From Astrocystis sublimbata (taxonomy: Eukaryota > Ascomycota > Sordariomycetes > Xylariales > Xylariaceae), in NCBI GenBank assembly GCA_022453515.1, contig JAJNNY010000026.1:310001-374000 (forward strand): a stretch of 64,000 nt of DNA, given 5' to 3'. Below are positions 10,001 to 19,567 of this stretch, piece by piece. Numbering within the stretch: the first letter of the stretch is position 1; the number at the start of each line of letters is the position of its first letter. Under the pieces are notes generated by a model, which saw only the letters and a program-made list of their open reading frames with translations, made no database searches and had not been told where the DNA came from. Position numbers and translations under genes: made by a program.

Positions 10001-12947
10001 GTTTGTTGTTCATAACATGCAATTGAAATGGAACAATCTTCTGCGAAACATCATACTCCGATACAGCCATCAAGTCAGTCAACGACGTGGATTTGTTTAC
10101 TATCTATCCCGTCCAGCTGTTAAGTTCATCCTCGATATCGTGGAGGAACAAGCAAAGGCAAAGCAAAACAATAAGGCCAAAGCACCTTCGTCTACCCCCA
10201 AGAATTCCCGGGTTCCCAAGAAGGATGATCGAAACGGTAAAACCAATGATGACATAGAAGACCGGATCAAACAGATTCTTAAGGATGGCCGGAGATATGT
10301 CAATGCCGACAACGCAAACTCGCCTGAAGGCACCATCAATGCGAATATGGAAGACATCACAGGTGGCATTGCCGATGACTTCACTCCTCAAAACAGCTTC
10401 CATGTTCGCCTTATTGCACCGCAAATCCAGCTGCAGAGCGATAAGAACAAGAAGCACGTTATCTTAGTAACGGCTAAGGGTATGGAACTCAAAGTCGTCG
10501 AGGTGATGGAGAAGGCGAGGGTATCCGACCCCGTCAGCGGCCTAGTACAGAGGCGATTTTTGCTTCGTATGGACAGTGCGCAGTTCTTCGTCACTCACCA
10601 GAAATGGTTCCTCGATCAAATTCTTTCGAAGTATTCCGGCAATAGATATGGAACGCCCTTGGGGTCTTCTTGGCCACCATGGGTTCCTATGGAGGTGATG
10701 TTTGACTTTCGATCGGACCCTTTCGGGTTCAGGCGCATCGTACAGAAAACCTCCGCTTTATTGAGGTATGAGAAGTTCAACACGCTTCGACTGAAGTACA
10801 ACGACGAAGTCAACAATGTCGAGGGCAACACCCCAGTATCAGATGGCCCAGATAGCAGAATGGACAACCTCTGGGTGGAGTTTCCCGAGGCTCGAGCGCT
10901 GTGCAACTCGTCTCAATATTACGCCATGTACGTCATAGTGCTCGATCTACTTCTTTACAGTGAGCCTCTGGAAAAGACCAGGAGTGAGCGACTGGAGAAA
11001 ATCATGCTGGCATCGGATTTCAGCGACCTCCGTGGCACTCCCGAGATGGTCACTAAACTGCAGGAACGCATTCGGAGTCTTGAGGAGATAAAAACTCGTT
11101 TCCAGATCCACTCCAAACATCTGGATCGAAAAGGCTGGGAAGACCGACTCGTACTTGAACGCGATCTCGCAGCGAGTGAGGATGAACTTTTCTTCTTGAT
11201 GAAAGCCATAACTTCGTCACAGAGAAGGTATGACACCTCAGTACAGAGCAACGCTCTTTTGAAGTGGACTATCACTGCTAGAGAAATCGTTTGGCACCTC
11301 ATCCGGGATAACCACGACCCGCTGGTTGAACTACAATTGAAGAACGTCGAATATGACCGAGTTGATAACGCAGATGGCTCGCACATCAATTTGTTACAGA
11401 TCGGCAGAGTTCTAGGCCTCAACTTGATGCCCAATGCAATTTATCCCGAAATAATCGGGCCCTATGTCGAAGAAGAGAGAGGCCGCCCTACCGAGATGAA
11501 AGATACGCAGATGATTCGCGTGTATTTCCACATGCTCGAAGCTATTGCCGGTATACCTGTGATGGATCATTTTGAGGTGGATCTATTCCCAATGAAGATA
11601 CAATTAGAGCGTGAATTGGGGAAGAAGCTCTTCCAGTACATTTTCCCTGAAGTCGAAAATATGCAGCCTACCGAAACCAGCAACCCAACCGAGAGTCCTT
11701 CATTGGCAAGCACGAGTGAGTCCAGGACCGCACTAGATCTGGCAGAGGATTCAGCGTCAGGGTATGGGAGATACGGTCCGGGGATATCTGATAAAGAGTC
11801 GCCCTTCAATACGCGAGCTGGTTCTTTAGAGCTCCGCCTTCGTCCTACCCTAACTCTCGACTCGCGCTCATTCAACAATGATGAGAACTCCAAGGTCAAG
11901 GCCGTGAGCATACACTCCGGAGAAGGATCCAGTGTATTCCGACTCTTTGGTGGGAAATCGGCGAGTAAGAAGCCATCCTATGAGTCTCTCCGGGCAAACA
12001 ACATACCAAAACCGGGGATTGGGCGATCCTCTACAACATCTTCCAACAGTGAAAACAAGAAGGCGGCACGCTTTGCACTCCCTCGAAAAAGCGGCAACTC
12101 GGAGGTGGATCCCTCGGATGACCTTTCCAAGATGATGACGCGCGCCTCAAGTTACATGACTTTTGCATACATCACAATGCCATCCGTCGTCCTGTGTCTC
12201 AGCTACAAAGGCAAAGGCGAACGTAACATCGAGGACGTACACGACTTCGTCTTCAGACTTCCGACGATCGAATACCGCAACAAGACATGGTCCAATCTCG
12301 ACCTAGCTATGAGCCTCAAGAATCACGTTCTCAAGGCACTCCTCTCGCATACCGGAGCCATCATCAGCAACAAGTTTAGTAAGCACCGACCTAACATGGC
12401 TCAACAAAGTAAACTTCGTGAATTGGCCACCAGCAGTGTTCTCCTTGCCACTCCGAATGCCAACGCCGCGGACAATAGCGACGACTCGTCAAGTTTGACT
12501 ACGACGAGCCCCATCGACTACTCCCGCTCACCGCCGAGGAGTCTGAGAGATTCCCAATCCAGCCATTCCGGCGTGCAGCGATCAAACAGCAGAAGCTCTT
12601 CCGTCGCGTCATCAAACTCGTATAATCACGACTCCCGCAGCGTTAAGAACGTGCCGGGCCCTTTGAAGATGACGGCGGGCAATCGAGCCATGACCGCGCT
12701 TGGGATCGATTATGGACGACCGGCGACTGGCCTTGGCATTGACCACGGACGACCAGAGTCCAGTGGCAGCAGCCTGTACCTGGAGCCGGTGCGACCAAGC
12801 ACGAGCGGTAGCCACATGGGGACTATCCAGGAGAGACGGAAGTCGGCCGGCAGCGGTTTCCTGAGGGGCAAACTCAATGCGTTGACCCATCGCCGTAAGG
12901 ATCGCGAGGGCAGTGATGGCAAGGGCCAAAATCCCAAAGATGATTGA
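4098..12947 (+). CDS. FMP27: Fmp27/BLTP2-family bridge-like lipid transfer protein
   Basis: A single uninterrupted frame of 2949 residues, the usual size for this family (yeast Fmp27, fly hobbit, plant SABRE, human BLTP2/KIAA0100). These are long rods of repeating beta-groove units that sit at ER-plasma membrane contacts and are thought to move phospholipid along a hydrophobic channel. Visible: an N-terminal hydrophobic anchor (about residues 4-28) followed by the conserved chorein-like start, the GFWDK motif at residues 1405-1409, and the WPPW motif at 2192-2195. Acidic/basic disordered stretches lie near 100-150 and 1090-1150. The last 450 or so residues are mostly Ser-rich and disordered and include a short tandem repeat LGID(Y/H)GRP at 2868-2875 and 2879-2886. 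The start is supported by the membrane anchor beginning directly after Met1. No introns were needed. Identification is firm; lipid transfer is by family knowledge. Confidence 0.96.
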   Translation: MALFDPTFLFGIFVLLYLSTFVLFAVLRIVTGISIQRIGYFSLRRLAYTPRDGIKLEIRGLGLHLHRPTFSQPTWLSIVVSELAVTLDIKELEGQKPSEVATGDGDDDDDENNEGERKHGARQEGRDSRPRAAPRKSLPRRATFNDPGRSATWKQLTKLKERLKRLHRNVRWIRLVDVVATDSTVHVVDVGQVQVGSFTIALDTRHRLVDRARFFFQSRAEKRLQKQPAEWIMALKSILFTVKGGESIEVLDSATLNVHGFLYDNMDGLRDAAIALKLGRVHVPYDDTQTCVESFKKLRRQHTSLHKQADSIQFAVENVIQEIDEPGSTDTDLIQAVSDSKEFVSSILRGIKEVQFAVSFVSLTKKVHTVRSTGLPLLLNASMKEVGIDLHRLDSKSPAHRMYFPSDAIAHEALAAALSISVGLDDGHGKPERIAYIPMATTTVKTTLPSKTVELSEGRSAEERNANILFANSVVTSPCVDLDPKHLPVVLAILQPKPKPKAPVVRSQQRHRLISRLLPKANIKFSMHEPVVRIALPPVHKTDDPDDFDLIISSISSISIDLESFHSAVEDVHYSLASSMRIQTHHLYYRTAQGSRFDLADTDSFDLKVQLSAAPDVHVVANGHLQTFAIRMTRPELTKGIRQIIHQLKPKVEPDKRAVPKSTRSQNILRALPQWFLHFTVQVDDFSAEITGVDDDFPGITRGMVLQVDTWSAEYRAQRMDHVRQRPLTRRRAASRSLVPDPEILSSLSSPTSPKKRLQQEGDGRRIAIHVRGLEAFVNEGPEKWEVEPFIHMPRFEVALSTHSDAHSPILHVHSHLRTLLVRYSLFRHYAVGIAIMVLRKAFARDSQPSAPSSPPPEQSPTPLLSPESPWPSSAGADAGSKVLRELVTVDFKASLVQIKAEMPADPPIMLQFYGMEAGRQRWLTPYFASKLIRIYAGAPRMPGVWARVASIKSFRLDHRESRRKTSNGSFLDEKMVDVVMEAVRLAVPHELIINKISDNIINVIKATEQLHHRFKTGTNEYILDKSPERPKNVPKVSIRARNLMFELEDGAFEWKLGMIYRAGRVEQQQRIAREDAFRVKVRRIQDEDMKRDSSRFRNRSAMARGRGANTSPWRRSQSEDRLTQPKRDDRSRSEAPRTRNPRYNPEAIRNMSGSAHISIQEARMKLHEHNAQSWKKRIDHHFITARQGMQDLRSLFWGSDHVPDDFEDTERILEVPQRPALMATTVHELHVLIDKPSFALSKLPDFLHEVGKGMPKDMKYSLLIPMNIQVAMSEAKITLRDYPLPLLHVPALRPGQSSKLPALFLKTDFVIAEEFHGYEASRRIRVQITPPSNLEPGMPNGSFAIDVRRTIGPVKSYSDMHVDLNTSNPTRITWGPSYQPAIQDMMMVIESFTKPQLDPSERVGFWDKIRLNFHSRVRVAWRGGGDVHLALKGSRDPYSVIGNGAGFLMCWRNNVRWNVHTEDDPKKFMTVDSGEYVLAVPDFSHFARDEARGMRESNSVASGSGHKGSVAFKKVIMKLSGNVQWMAGLVFERAIVEGVRNFDFKPHYDVVLKSPQYAKSHSKTVPYDAFRGFRSQHVHLSIAIRAPIDRDWTSPDLQAPTRSYNTIHLTPRFFTHFFAWWSLFGGPMSLPIRQGTLWPGREKNSKKFGRHLGTIKYNLLLAPLFLSHIYKHKDAENYSENDVSATGIKVRFDSFMLDIHQRREEFNTRDVGIKNTKTNNRTTGMKIHAAQLDLVSADVRAVSASIRGTTTEAVKRNSLSTLLAQHDLDDAADLSHFTIPDRDYSWIDMDDFVELDWILPSEPNPDTKILPLAYSPRVTYFRQTDIGGTIDGDPDRTSPFGNEPTHICIMRQDDDPRRVQSNLIESRLDQLDTQITNNIRNTSDAEMRMGKDPDVRAEYESLNKHTNVLRDKRSFMESMLHQMAYKITTSEQENKNTDQFSEHSSEAGAGGVKVPSGTEFASDFKNRFVVHNMQLKWNNLLRNIILRYSHQVSQRRGFVYYLSRPAVKFILDIVEEQAKAKQNNKAKAPSSTPKNSRVPKKDDRNGKTNDDIEDRIKQILKDGRRYVNADNANSPEGTINANMEDITGGIADDFTPQNSFHVRLIAPQIQLQSDKNKKHVILVTAKGMELKVVEVMEKARVSDPVSGLVQRRFLLRMDSAQFFVTHQKWFLDQILSKYSGNRYGTPLGSSWPPWVPMEVMFDFRSDPFGFRRIVQKTSALLRYEKFNTLRLKYNDEVNNVEGNTPVSDGPDSRMDNLWVEFPEARALCNSSQYYAMYVIVLDLLLYSEPLEKTRSERLEKIMLASDFSDLRGTPEMVTKLQERIRSLEEIKTRFQIHSKHLDRKGWEDRLVLERDLAASEDELFFLMKAITSSQRRYDTSVQSNALLKWTITAREIVWHLIRDNHDPLVELQLKNVEYDRVDNADGSHINLLQIGRVLGLNLMPNAIYPEIIGPYVEEERGRPTEMKDTQMIRVYFHMLEAIAGIPVMDHFEVDLFPMKIQLERELGKKLFQYIFPEVENMQPTETSNPTESPSLASTSESRTALDLAEDSASGYGRYGPGISDKESPFNTRAGSLELRLRPTLTLDSRSFNNDENSKVKAVSIHSGEGSSVFRLFGGKSASKKPSYESLRANNIPKPGIGRSSTTSSNSENKKAARFALPRKSGNSEVDPSDDLSKMMTRASSYMTFAYITMPSVVLCLSYKGKGERNIEDVHDFVFRLPTIEYRNKTWSNLDLAMSLKNHVLKALLSHTGAIISNKFSKHRPNMAQQSKLRELATSSVLLATPNANAADNSDDSSSLTTTSPIDYSRSPPRSLRDSQSSHSGVQRSNSRSSSVASSNSYNHDSRSVKNVPGPLKMTAGNRAMTALGIDYGRPATGLGIDHGRPESSGSSLYLEPVRPSTSGSHMGTIQERRKSAGSGFLRGKLNALTHRRKDREGSDGKGQNPKDD

Positions 12948-14594
12948 GAAGGGACTGGAGAGAATACAGATACCCTAACGTGGCAAAATTGTGGTGCCCG
13001 ATCGGAGCTGATGGCTATGCGATCTACTTTTGAGGTGATGGTCATATATACTATCCTCGAGTCGCCAAGTAGCGGTTTCAGCCGTTCGTTTTGTTTCCCA
13101 TGTCTGATCTTTTCATTCCTCTATCGGTGCCATACCTATCTAGGTACCAATAGATGGTGCACTGGCTGGGATGTTCTTTTACACTTGGAGACCGCATGTA
13201 CATATCTACCCTATCATATCACCTACATGTACATATAGAAAGGAGTGGGCGCACTTCTTGGCAGCACTTTGTGGTGGGGATTCTCTAACGAACGGCGATG
13301 GATTGAGTGGGATCATGTATCATAAATAAGCTGAGAAAAAACCCATTGGCGGGTTCGGTGGGTATACCACGAAGAGAGAGGGGGGGGGTACTGGCATGTT
13401 TGATGCCAGGTACACACATATCAATTTATCTTGAGTATTCAACCGTTCATTCGATTATGTTGTTTTGATCGTCAGTGATACAGTTGCGAAGCTCTATTAG
13501 GTTACTGAAATTGACAGACCAGTCAAAGACTGTCTTAGAGCGGGGCAAACTTGAAGTCCTGTGGGTAATGCCCTGAGCGGACCCCGCGAAGGTGCAATAC
13601 GCAGACTGGATGGGTAGGGCGGTATAGCATTCCCAAAGGAACGGGGCATACACTCCCAGAGTTCTCTTGCCCTGCGAGAAATGATGCAGGCCTTTAATTG
13701 GCGAAGTGCACCCGTCTTATGCCACGGACCGAGGAATCGAACAATTTCTGGGGATTCTTTGGGTGTGCGCTCCTTATATGTCATCGTAGTGAAATCGAGA
13801 TGAGAGTCTTTCCGGTTTGTATCATCAACTGATATCAATGTCATCGGGTGGACTCGGGTGAGAGCGTGACTACTCGGACTCGAATGGCAGTGAACTGATA
13901 TGCGTGGATGGGGGCGCAATCCAGAGGAAACCTCGGTGAAGGCTCGCAGCGGTTCTGACTGCACGTGCAAATGGATCGTCAAATCTGCACATGGGTCTAC
14001 ATAACAGGCTTATCAAACCATGTAGTAGGTGGATGGTTGCCGCCGAAGTTTCCTTCAGGATAGCAGCGTTGTTCTTCGGTTTCATGAGGTAAAGCGAATG
14101 AGTAAAAGACTCGGGGGCGCTTTTAATTAAGCCTTCGTAAACTCTCAGATTTTGAAGACGTAGGAAACCTTATTTCTGGATTGGACATGGGCGCCCATTC
14201 GAATGTACCGGATGGTGGGCTGGCCCTTCGATCTTATCAGGTAAGTACCTATATGTAATGTTCTCTCTGGGTATCGGCAGGAGGATTCTGCTAGCAATGC
14301 AGTAGTCATATAGAATGTTCTGCTGCCACTGGTGTAGGTTAAGTGAAATTGCATGTGCCGCAGCACAATCTCCCTCTACAGCGATATTCCATAACCAAGC
14401 TTTCATTTGAACTTGTTAGTATGATAATTCGATGGTCTCCCAGTTTTTACCAAAAATAGGAATGACATCCCATCCAGCCAGGATGTTAGATGATGGGTCA
14501 ATCATCAATCAACGCAGGAGGTGCTCCGATGCATTTGGTCCTTAACGAGCAACTGTTTGTGACTAGGGTATCATATAGTTTGGGTGCCATAGTC
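12948..14594. other. convergent intergenic region, no gene seen
   Basis: This lies between the 3' ends of FMP27 (+) and SNF8 (-), so it should hold two 3' UTRs and no promoter for either. I see a G run at 13380-13388, scattered TACATGTA and TATCTAGGTACC words, and open frames with no recognisable composition. No RNA gene was recognised. Confidence 0.55.
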
Positions 14595-15496
14595 TCAATC
14601 CGCCATCTCGTCTCCTGACAAGATGAAGCTTGGACTCCAATACTCCCATTCGGGGGCTTGCTTATCGACCCAGAGCATACCTTCGCCCAGGAGGTCCTCG
14701 ACGGCGGTCTGTGCTCGGGCCCGCGTCCAGCGCAGATTGACCATCAGCATGGAGACGCCGACATAGCCGAGGACCTGGGCGGCTTCGAGGACGGCGCTCT
14801 GGTCGGTGTTGAGCTCCTTGGGCACGGATCGTATGTACGACTTGTTCCCGACTTTCATGACAGAGTAGCTGGAGCCGAGGGGCTTCAGTGTAGCCACGGC
14901 TCGAAGCACGTCATCCCTGCAAGGAGCATCAGCACAAGTTGGAATTTTAGATTTAGCGTACCGTGATTCCACACACAGAAGATTGAGAGCGAGCGGAGGA
15001 TATGAGACGAGATAGAAAAAGGATAGGGGGCCACATACTCGGTAACATCAGGGGCGCCTTCCATGCGGCCCTTCATGACCCTGTCCCTGAGCTCGAGGAC
15101 GCCGATGAGACCACCGTTCTCACCGCGCGTGGCGCCACAGACCTCGACGACGCGGACGGCGAGCTCGAAGTAGAAGTCGTTGACGGTGCGGCCCAGCAGC
15201 TGGGCCCAGATGCTTCCGCCGCCGCCGTTATTGGTGTTGTTGTTGTTGGACGAGGCGAGAGGGTCTACGCCGATGGCGGCGCACATGCGGGCGAACTGGG
15301 CGCGGAAAGACGGGTTGGAGCGGATGTCGCGCGCGTGCGTCTGCGCAAACTGCTGCAGCAGCGAGCGGAACACGGCCAGCTGGGTCTCGAGCGCCTGCGC
15401 GTTGGTGCTCCGCAGCGAGTTACCGTGCGAGGCGAACTGCGCCGATGTCAGGCGTGAGCGGTCGAAGGCGGCGAGGCCGACGCCTTTACGAGACAT
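14595..15496 (-). CDS. SNF8: ESCRT-II subunit Vps22/Snf8
   Basis: Two exons, 15039-15496 and 14595-14916, joined across a GTATGT...GCAG intron, give 259 residues, close to yeast and human Snf8. ESCRT-II is a Y-shaped complex of one Vps22, one Vps36 and two Vps25 that sorts ubiquitinated membrane cargo into multivesicular bodies on endosomes. The start MSRKGVGLAAF matches the conserved RRGVG-type N-terminus. The family signature IGVDPLAS follows, then an Asn/Gly insert (about 88-98) where other family members are short. Tandem winged-helix domains cover the rest, with SVPKELN and the Trp/Glu-rich C-terminus (EWEYWSPSF) conserved. It is divergent from RPS16 with 804 bases between the start codons. 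High confidence. Confidence 0.95.
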
Positions 15497-16300
15497 GGCG
15501 TGTATGTGCCTTTGTCTATGTCCTTAACCAGATAGGCGAATTATAGCTTACTGTCCAGATGTGAATCTAGATAGAATCTTGCTCCGATATGTTTCGTTGC
15601 TGAACTGAATTGGACCGCTGGCCTCGATATGACAACTCCCTCATACGTCTGACTTCACGACGTCTGTGAGGTAGTTCTGGTGAGAGTGGCTCAGATTAAA
15701 CAGCTTCTCACTTCAATCTTCCAAGCTGACATGGGATGCATCAACAATGAGCTCTTTTTTTTCTTCGTTCGAATATCCACTGAATTATACGTAACGTAGA
15801 TCTGAAGTATTTAGTCTATAAGTTCGAGACGTCCTTGTCGCTCCCCAGGGTCAGTCTCAACTTGTCTCATTAGTGATAAGGGTGGGTGGTGGAGTGTGGA
15901 GGTGCCTGCCCCTCACCAACATCATGATAGCTCGAAGGTACTTGCAACATGTATCTATCTTGCCAAGATCGGCGTAACTTCGGCTAGCGGCCCACGCTGG
16001 CGCGAGCTGAGACTAGACCCACAATCGAGAGACAGCCTACACCAGCCTACAGCACCCGATGCACCGCCACATCACACCCAAGCCACACAGCCAGCCAGTT
16101 CCAGTGCAGCCAGTCAGTGCAGCCACAGGCCCAGGCGGGAAAAAAAGTGGCAACGCAGCACGCACAAATCGCAACTCCACTACTCAGGCCCTCGAAAATT
16201 CCGACGTCGAAGTGAAGTTCGTCCGCTGCGTTTCCACACCCGACAAGCCTATTCTCGCCCTCCGCCCGCACACCACGACAGCTTCAGTGAAACCGTCAAC
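15497..16300. promoter_or_regulatory. divergent SNF8 / RPS16 promoter region
   Basis: The 804 bases between the two start codons must carry both promoters and leaders. Toward RPS16 the DNA is C/A-rich (CACAC, CCAGCCAG) and holds two copies of CAGTGCAGCCA at 16102-16112 and 16115-16125, separated by GT. The RPS16 start context is CAACATGGC, typical of highly expressed fungal genes. Promoter roles are inferred from position. Confidence 0.5.
16102..16125. repeat. 11-bp direct repeat upstream of RPS16
   Basis: Two exact copies of CAGTGCAGCCA separated by two bases lie about 180 bases before the RPS16 start codon. They may be a paired factor-binding site or simple sequence; only the repeat itself is seen. 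Confidence 0.6.
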
Positions 16301-17154
16301 ATGGCTTCGACCCAATCAGTTCGTACGTGCTCCCGTGGACCTGCCGTCTCACTCGTGAAAATAGATGGAGAACAAGGAACTGGCCAGCTCGGGCAGCATG
16401 TGTGACGTTTGCTGACCTGAATGCGATGAACAGAGTGCTTCGGCGTACGATATCCCCTCCCTCTATACATACCTGCGACCGATCTCGAGACGTGGACGTG
16501 ACGGCAGAGATACTGACGGATTTCGCATTACAGAAGAAGAAGTCTGCCACAGCAGTTGCCGTACGGAACCCTGAAAGCTCCCCCCGCTTCACCAGCATGC
16601 GAGCGTACTGACCTGCTGTTATAGGCCTGCAAGGCTGGCTCTGGCCTTATCAAGGTTAACGGTACATACGATGCACACCCGCCGACCATGTCCTGTCCGG
16701 CCTTCTAATCTTTCGCCGTCACAGGAAAGCCCCTTAGCCTCGTCGAGCCCGCCGTCCTGCGCTTCAAGGTCTACGAGCCCCTTCTTATCATTGGCCTCGA
16801 CAAGTTCGCCAATGTCGACATCCGCGTGCGCGTAACCGGAGGTGGTCAGACCAGCCAGGTCTACGCCGTCCGACAGGCCATCAGCAAGGTAAATACGAGT
16901 CGCGCAACAGCTCTTGGGATCGCCCATGATCGATTCACATAAGCAACGGTTCCGGGTGAACGTGAGCTGACTTTCGAATCCAGGCCCTGATCGCCTACTA
17001 CCAGAAATACGTCGATGAGCACAGCAAGAACCTGCTGAAGCAGGCCCTCGCCCAGTACGACCGTACCCTCCTAGTCGCCGACAATCGACGATGTGAACCC
17101 AAGAAGTTCGGTGGTCCGGGTGCCCGTGCCCGGTACCAGAAGTCCTACCGTTAA
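16301..17154 (+). CDS. RPS16: 40S ribosomal protein uS9 (Rps16)
   Basis: Six exons: 16301-16322, 16434-16444, 16534-16560, 16625-16661, 16725-16888, 16984-17154. The sum is 432 bases, 143 residues plus stop, exactly the usual eukaryotic uS9 length. The product sits in the small-subunit head, and its C-terminal tail reaches the P-site tRNA; the invariant C-terminal RYQKSYR is present. Other hallmarks are [42 protein letters not shown] and [10 protein letters not shown]. Introns are 111, 89, 64, 63 and 95 nt and cluster in the first third of the gene, as is common for fungal ribosomal protein genes. Exon 2 is an 11-nt microexon (AGTGCTTCGGC) needed to keep VQCFG and the frame. Very secure identification; the microexon is required by frame and homology. 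Confidence 0.96.
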
Positions 17155-19231
17155 AGTGGAAGCGCAAAGCTATCTTCTACTTTGGCGGTGGTGTTTCTGG
17201 TGGGGAAGCGGATGGAGCAGCGCAAAGCCAGCCCCTATGGTACGGAGAAGCACAGCATGCGGACGAATGGATTCCTGTCAGCTTCTGCGGAGCTGCTTGC
17301 GTCTTCCTTGTCTCTCCTGGTTCTGTCGTTGAGCCCGGACCGGTAATGATGGTCTGACTGAAGGAGTTATAAAAAGGGTACCCGGCAAGGCTAATGGTCC
17401 CACATGCCTTTTCCTGTGGTCATTGCATTTACATGGCTGGGGAATTGCTTCTGGTTGTAAAGGGATTATGCGAATGAAATGACACAAATTCTGAACAAAC
17501 AAGCCTACTCGCGTTGCTTCCATCCAGCGGTGCCCTTGTGCAATGTGCAGCGTGCAACTCGATTCAAACGCGTTCGTGGATTCCACAATTGGGTAATGAA
17601 CTATCCCGGTGAAAGTTTTGAGGAAGTACCAGTCAGGTGAATCTACCTGCAGCGAAAACGCAAACTCGCAGAATGATATGGATATGGCTCTACAATTTAA
17701 AGGTGTTGAAATTGAAATATGCCTTGGTTTGCATCAGCCCTCCGTCGATCTCCGTTCTCCGGTAGTACGACCTCCGAATCTAGAGTTTGAAATTCGAAGA
17801 TGGTTCTCTGAAACCATGGACACACACGGTGAGTCTTCCCAGACGATAGGTCGGCTTTTAAGACTTTGTCTCGCCAACCCACCTCACTTCGAAGCGTGGA
17901 CAAACTACTGCATCCACGTGGTAACAGTGTAGATCCTAAAACCAAGCTTCATTTCCGAATGACACTGTCAAAAAGACCAGCGTCTCCCTCCTTACACAGA
18001 GCGACTTTTGCGATGGGTAGATTTTCGTGATTTTCTCGATCAATTTGTTTTTCGCTAGGGCGTCACAGTCTCTTGTGGTAAACCGATTGAATTCAATCCT
18101 AACTTCAGATTGACAATTGCCCACGCAACTATAGTACCAGATATAACCACATAAGGGAGTAGTATATCAGAAGGATTCGTCACTAGAGCGCCACTTCTAG
18201 TAGGACATCAATGTTTAACGCCAAATCACTATGGGGGGCGGGGGAATGAATATATTTACACACGAGGCAATTCTCTTGTATGCGGGTCGTTATCCCTCAA
18301 CTTTAACATGTGGCAATCATTACTGCCTCTTCATGCAGCTTCCACATGTTTAGCTTTGATGCTTATTAAAGCAGGGGGGAAATAGCGACATAGTAATTCA
18401 AATGTATAGCTACCTATCTAAAGGCTAAACAGATATTAATCCGTTCTTTCGTTATTTGAGCTTTTATATATTAAAATGAATGTATACGATCTAGTATGGA
18501 TTCATTACGCTTTACACTCTATTCATCCTCCTTCTCCTACACAGTGTATAAACCAGTCAGGACTGTCATATGGATTCTCACGAACTATCATTCTCACCGG
18601 ATCGTTGCGCCCAACTGCATAACCATCTCCTCGCAGAAGCAATCGAGCACAATGTGACAGCCCGTGTTGAGCGGACCTTGGGCATTGGGCTGGGCATTGG
18701 GCTGGGCTTGTGGGGAGCGGGGTGTGGGAGGTAGACGAGGATGGCGTGTCACTGATCACGGTTGGTGGGTGGACTGCGCACGCATCTGAGGCGAAGCTGG
18801 CGCCTGACAGCTGCACTTCGATTTAGCGAAGAGTGCTCTTTACTTTCTCTCGGATCTTTCAGGCTGTAGAGCAGGAGCCATCGAGACTCGGCCCCCCCCC
18901 GGTATCCGTGTCGCATGCTACGCTATCTGTGCCGAGAAAGCAGCCTCGCTGGGTCGGTCAAAGAAGAAGAATGGGGGCACTGAATTTAGTATGTAAATGT
19001 AATCATGTCTTATGTTGGCATCAAGGATCTTTTGGCACAGTGGTAAGTCCAATAGTATGTGTATATGGGTATCTTGTTGTCGAAATATATACAGCTAGGC
19101 GGGATGCAACTCCAGTCTGCCCGGTCCCTCCCAGAATCAATCAAGCTCGACGACCAAATTTTGAATTCCAACCAACGCCACACATGCTTCGGAGCCGCGG
19201 TCGATGATAAAGGCGTGAGGTCGAGGCACGC
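17155..19231. other. intergenic, no gene seen
   Basis: This follows RPS16 and lies 3' of the small secreted gene. From about 17930 to 18500 it is AT-rich with frequent stops in all frames. A frame at 17609-17932 (107 codons) shows no recognisable features. A 12-bp unit GGGCATTGGGCT occurs twice in tandem at 18680-18703. No RNA gene was recognised. Confidence 0.5.
18680..18703. repeat. 12-bp tandem duplication
   Basis: Two exact head-to-tail copies of GGGCATTGGGCT, followed by a partial third (GGGCTTG). It is non-coding as far as I can tell. Confidence 0.7.
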
Positions 19232-19567
19232 TTATTCCACCCGGCAGGTGATGCCCGCCAGCTCAACGCCGGTGTCGGACAGATGCAGGGGCATGTCGAG
19301 GCCGAAGTAGTTGTCGCTGAAGAAGGTGCCGTCGGGCTTGATGCCGAAGCAAAAGTAGGTGTACTCGGCATCTACTTGGTAGAGCGAAGTCACGCGCTTC
19401 AGGACGCTGGTGTCCATGAAGTCGTGCTCGATGTGTACGTCGACGGTGATGTTGCTGAGAGGTTGGCAGGCATTGCCCGTGGCGCTCTCGATGACGATGT
19501 GTCCCGGGGTGATGTCGGCGGCGGCGAGAGCAGCCACGGAAAGGAGAGAGAGGACTGAAGAGCGCAT
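19232..19567 (-). CDS. small secreted protein, unknown function
   Basis: An intronless frame of 111 residues starting MRSSVLSLLSVAALAAADITPG: a short charged start, a hydrophobic core and an Ala-rich region give a convincing signal peptide with likely cleavage after residue 17. The mature part of about 94 residues has three cysteines (34, 73, 108), one N-glycosylation sequon (NIT at 39) and alternating hydrophobic residues suggestive of a beta-rich fold. The ATG context is CCAAGATGC. I do not recognise a family. Size and secretion make it effector-like or cell-wall-associated at most. It stands alone, with more than 2 kb of gene-free DNA on either side. The odd cysteine number leaves one unpaired or a dimer possible. 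A chance frame is unlikely given the clean signal peptide, but transcription is unproven. Confidence 0.68.
   Translation of the reverse strand: MRSSVLSLLSVAALAAADITPGHIVIESATGNACQPLSNITVDVHIEHDFMDTSVLKRVTSLYQVDAEYTYFCFGIKPDGTFFSDNYFGLDMPLHLSDTGVELAGITCRVE

Noticed and set aside
13700..13745. tRNA-like B-box GTTCGATTCC on the minus strand
   Set aside because: The flanking bases cannot form a T stem and no acceptor or anticodon arm is visible.
15002..15457. 151-codon frame antisense to SNF8
   Set aside because: It is a shadow of the conserved SNF8 exon 1 with acidic/Val-rich composition caused by the opposite strand.
17609..17932. 107-codon frame after RPS16
   Set aside because: No recognisable domain or conserved composition; it may be partly RPS16 3' UTR.
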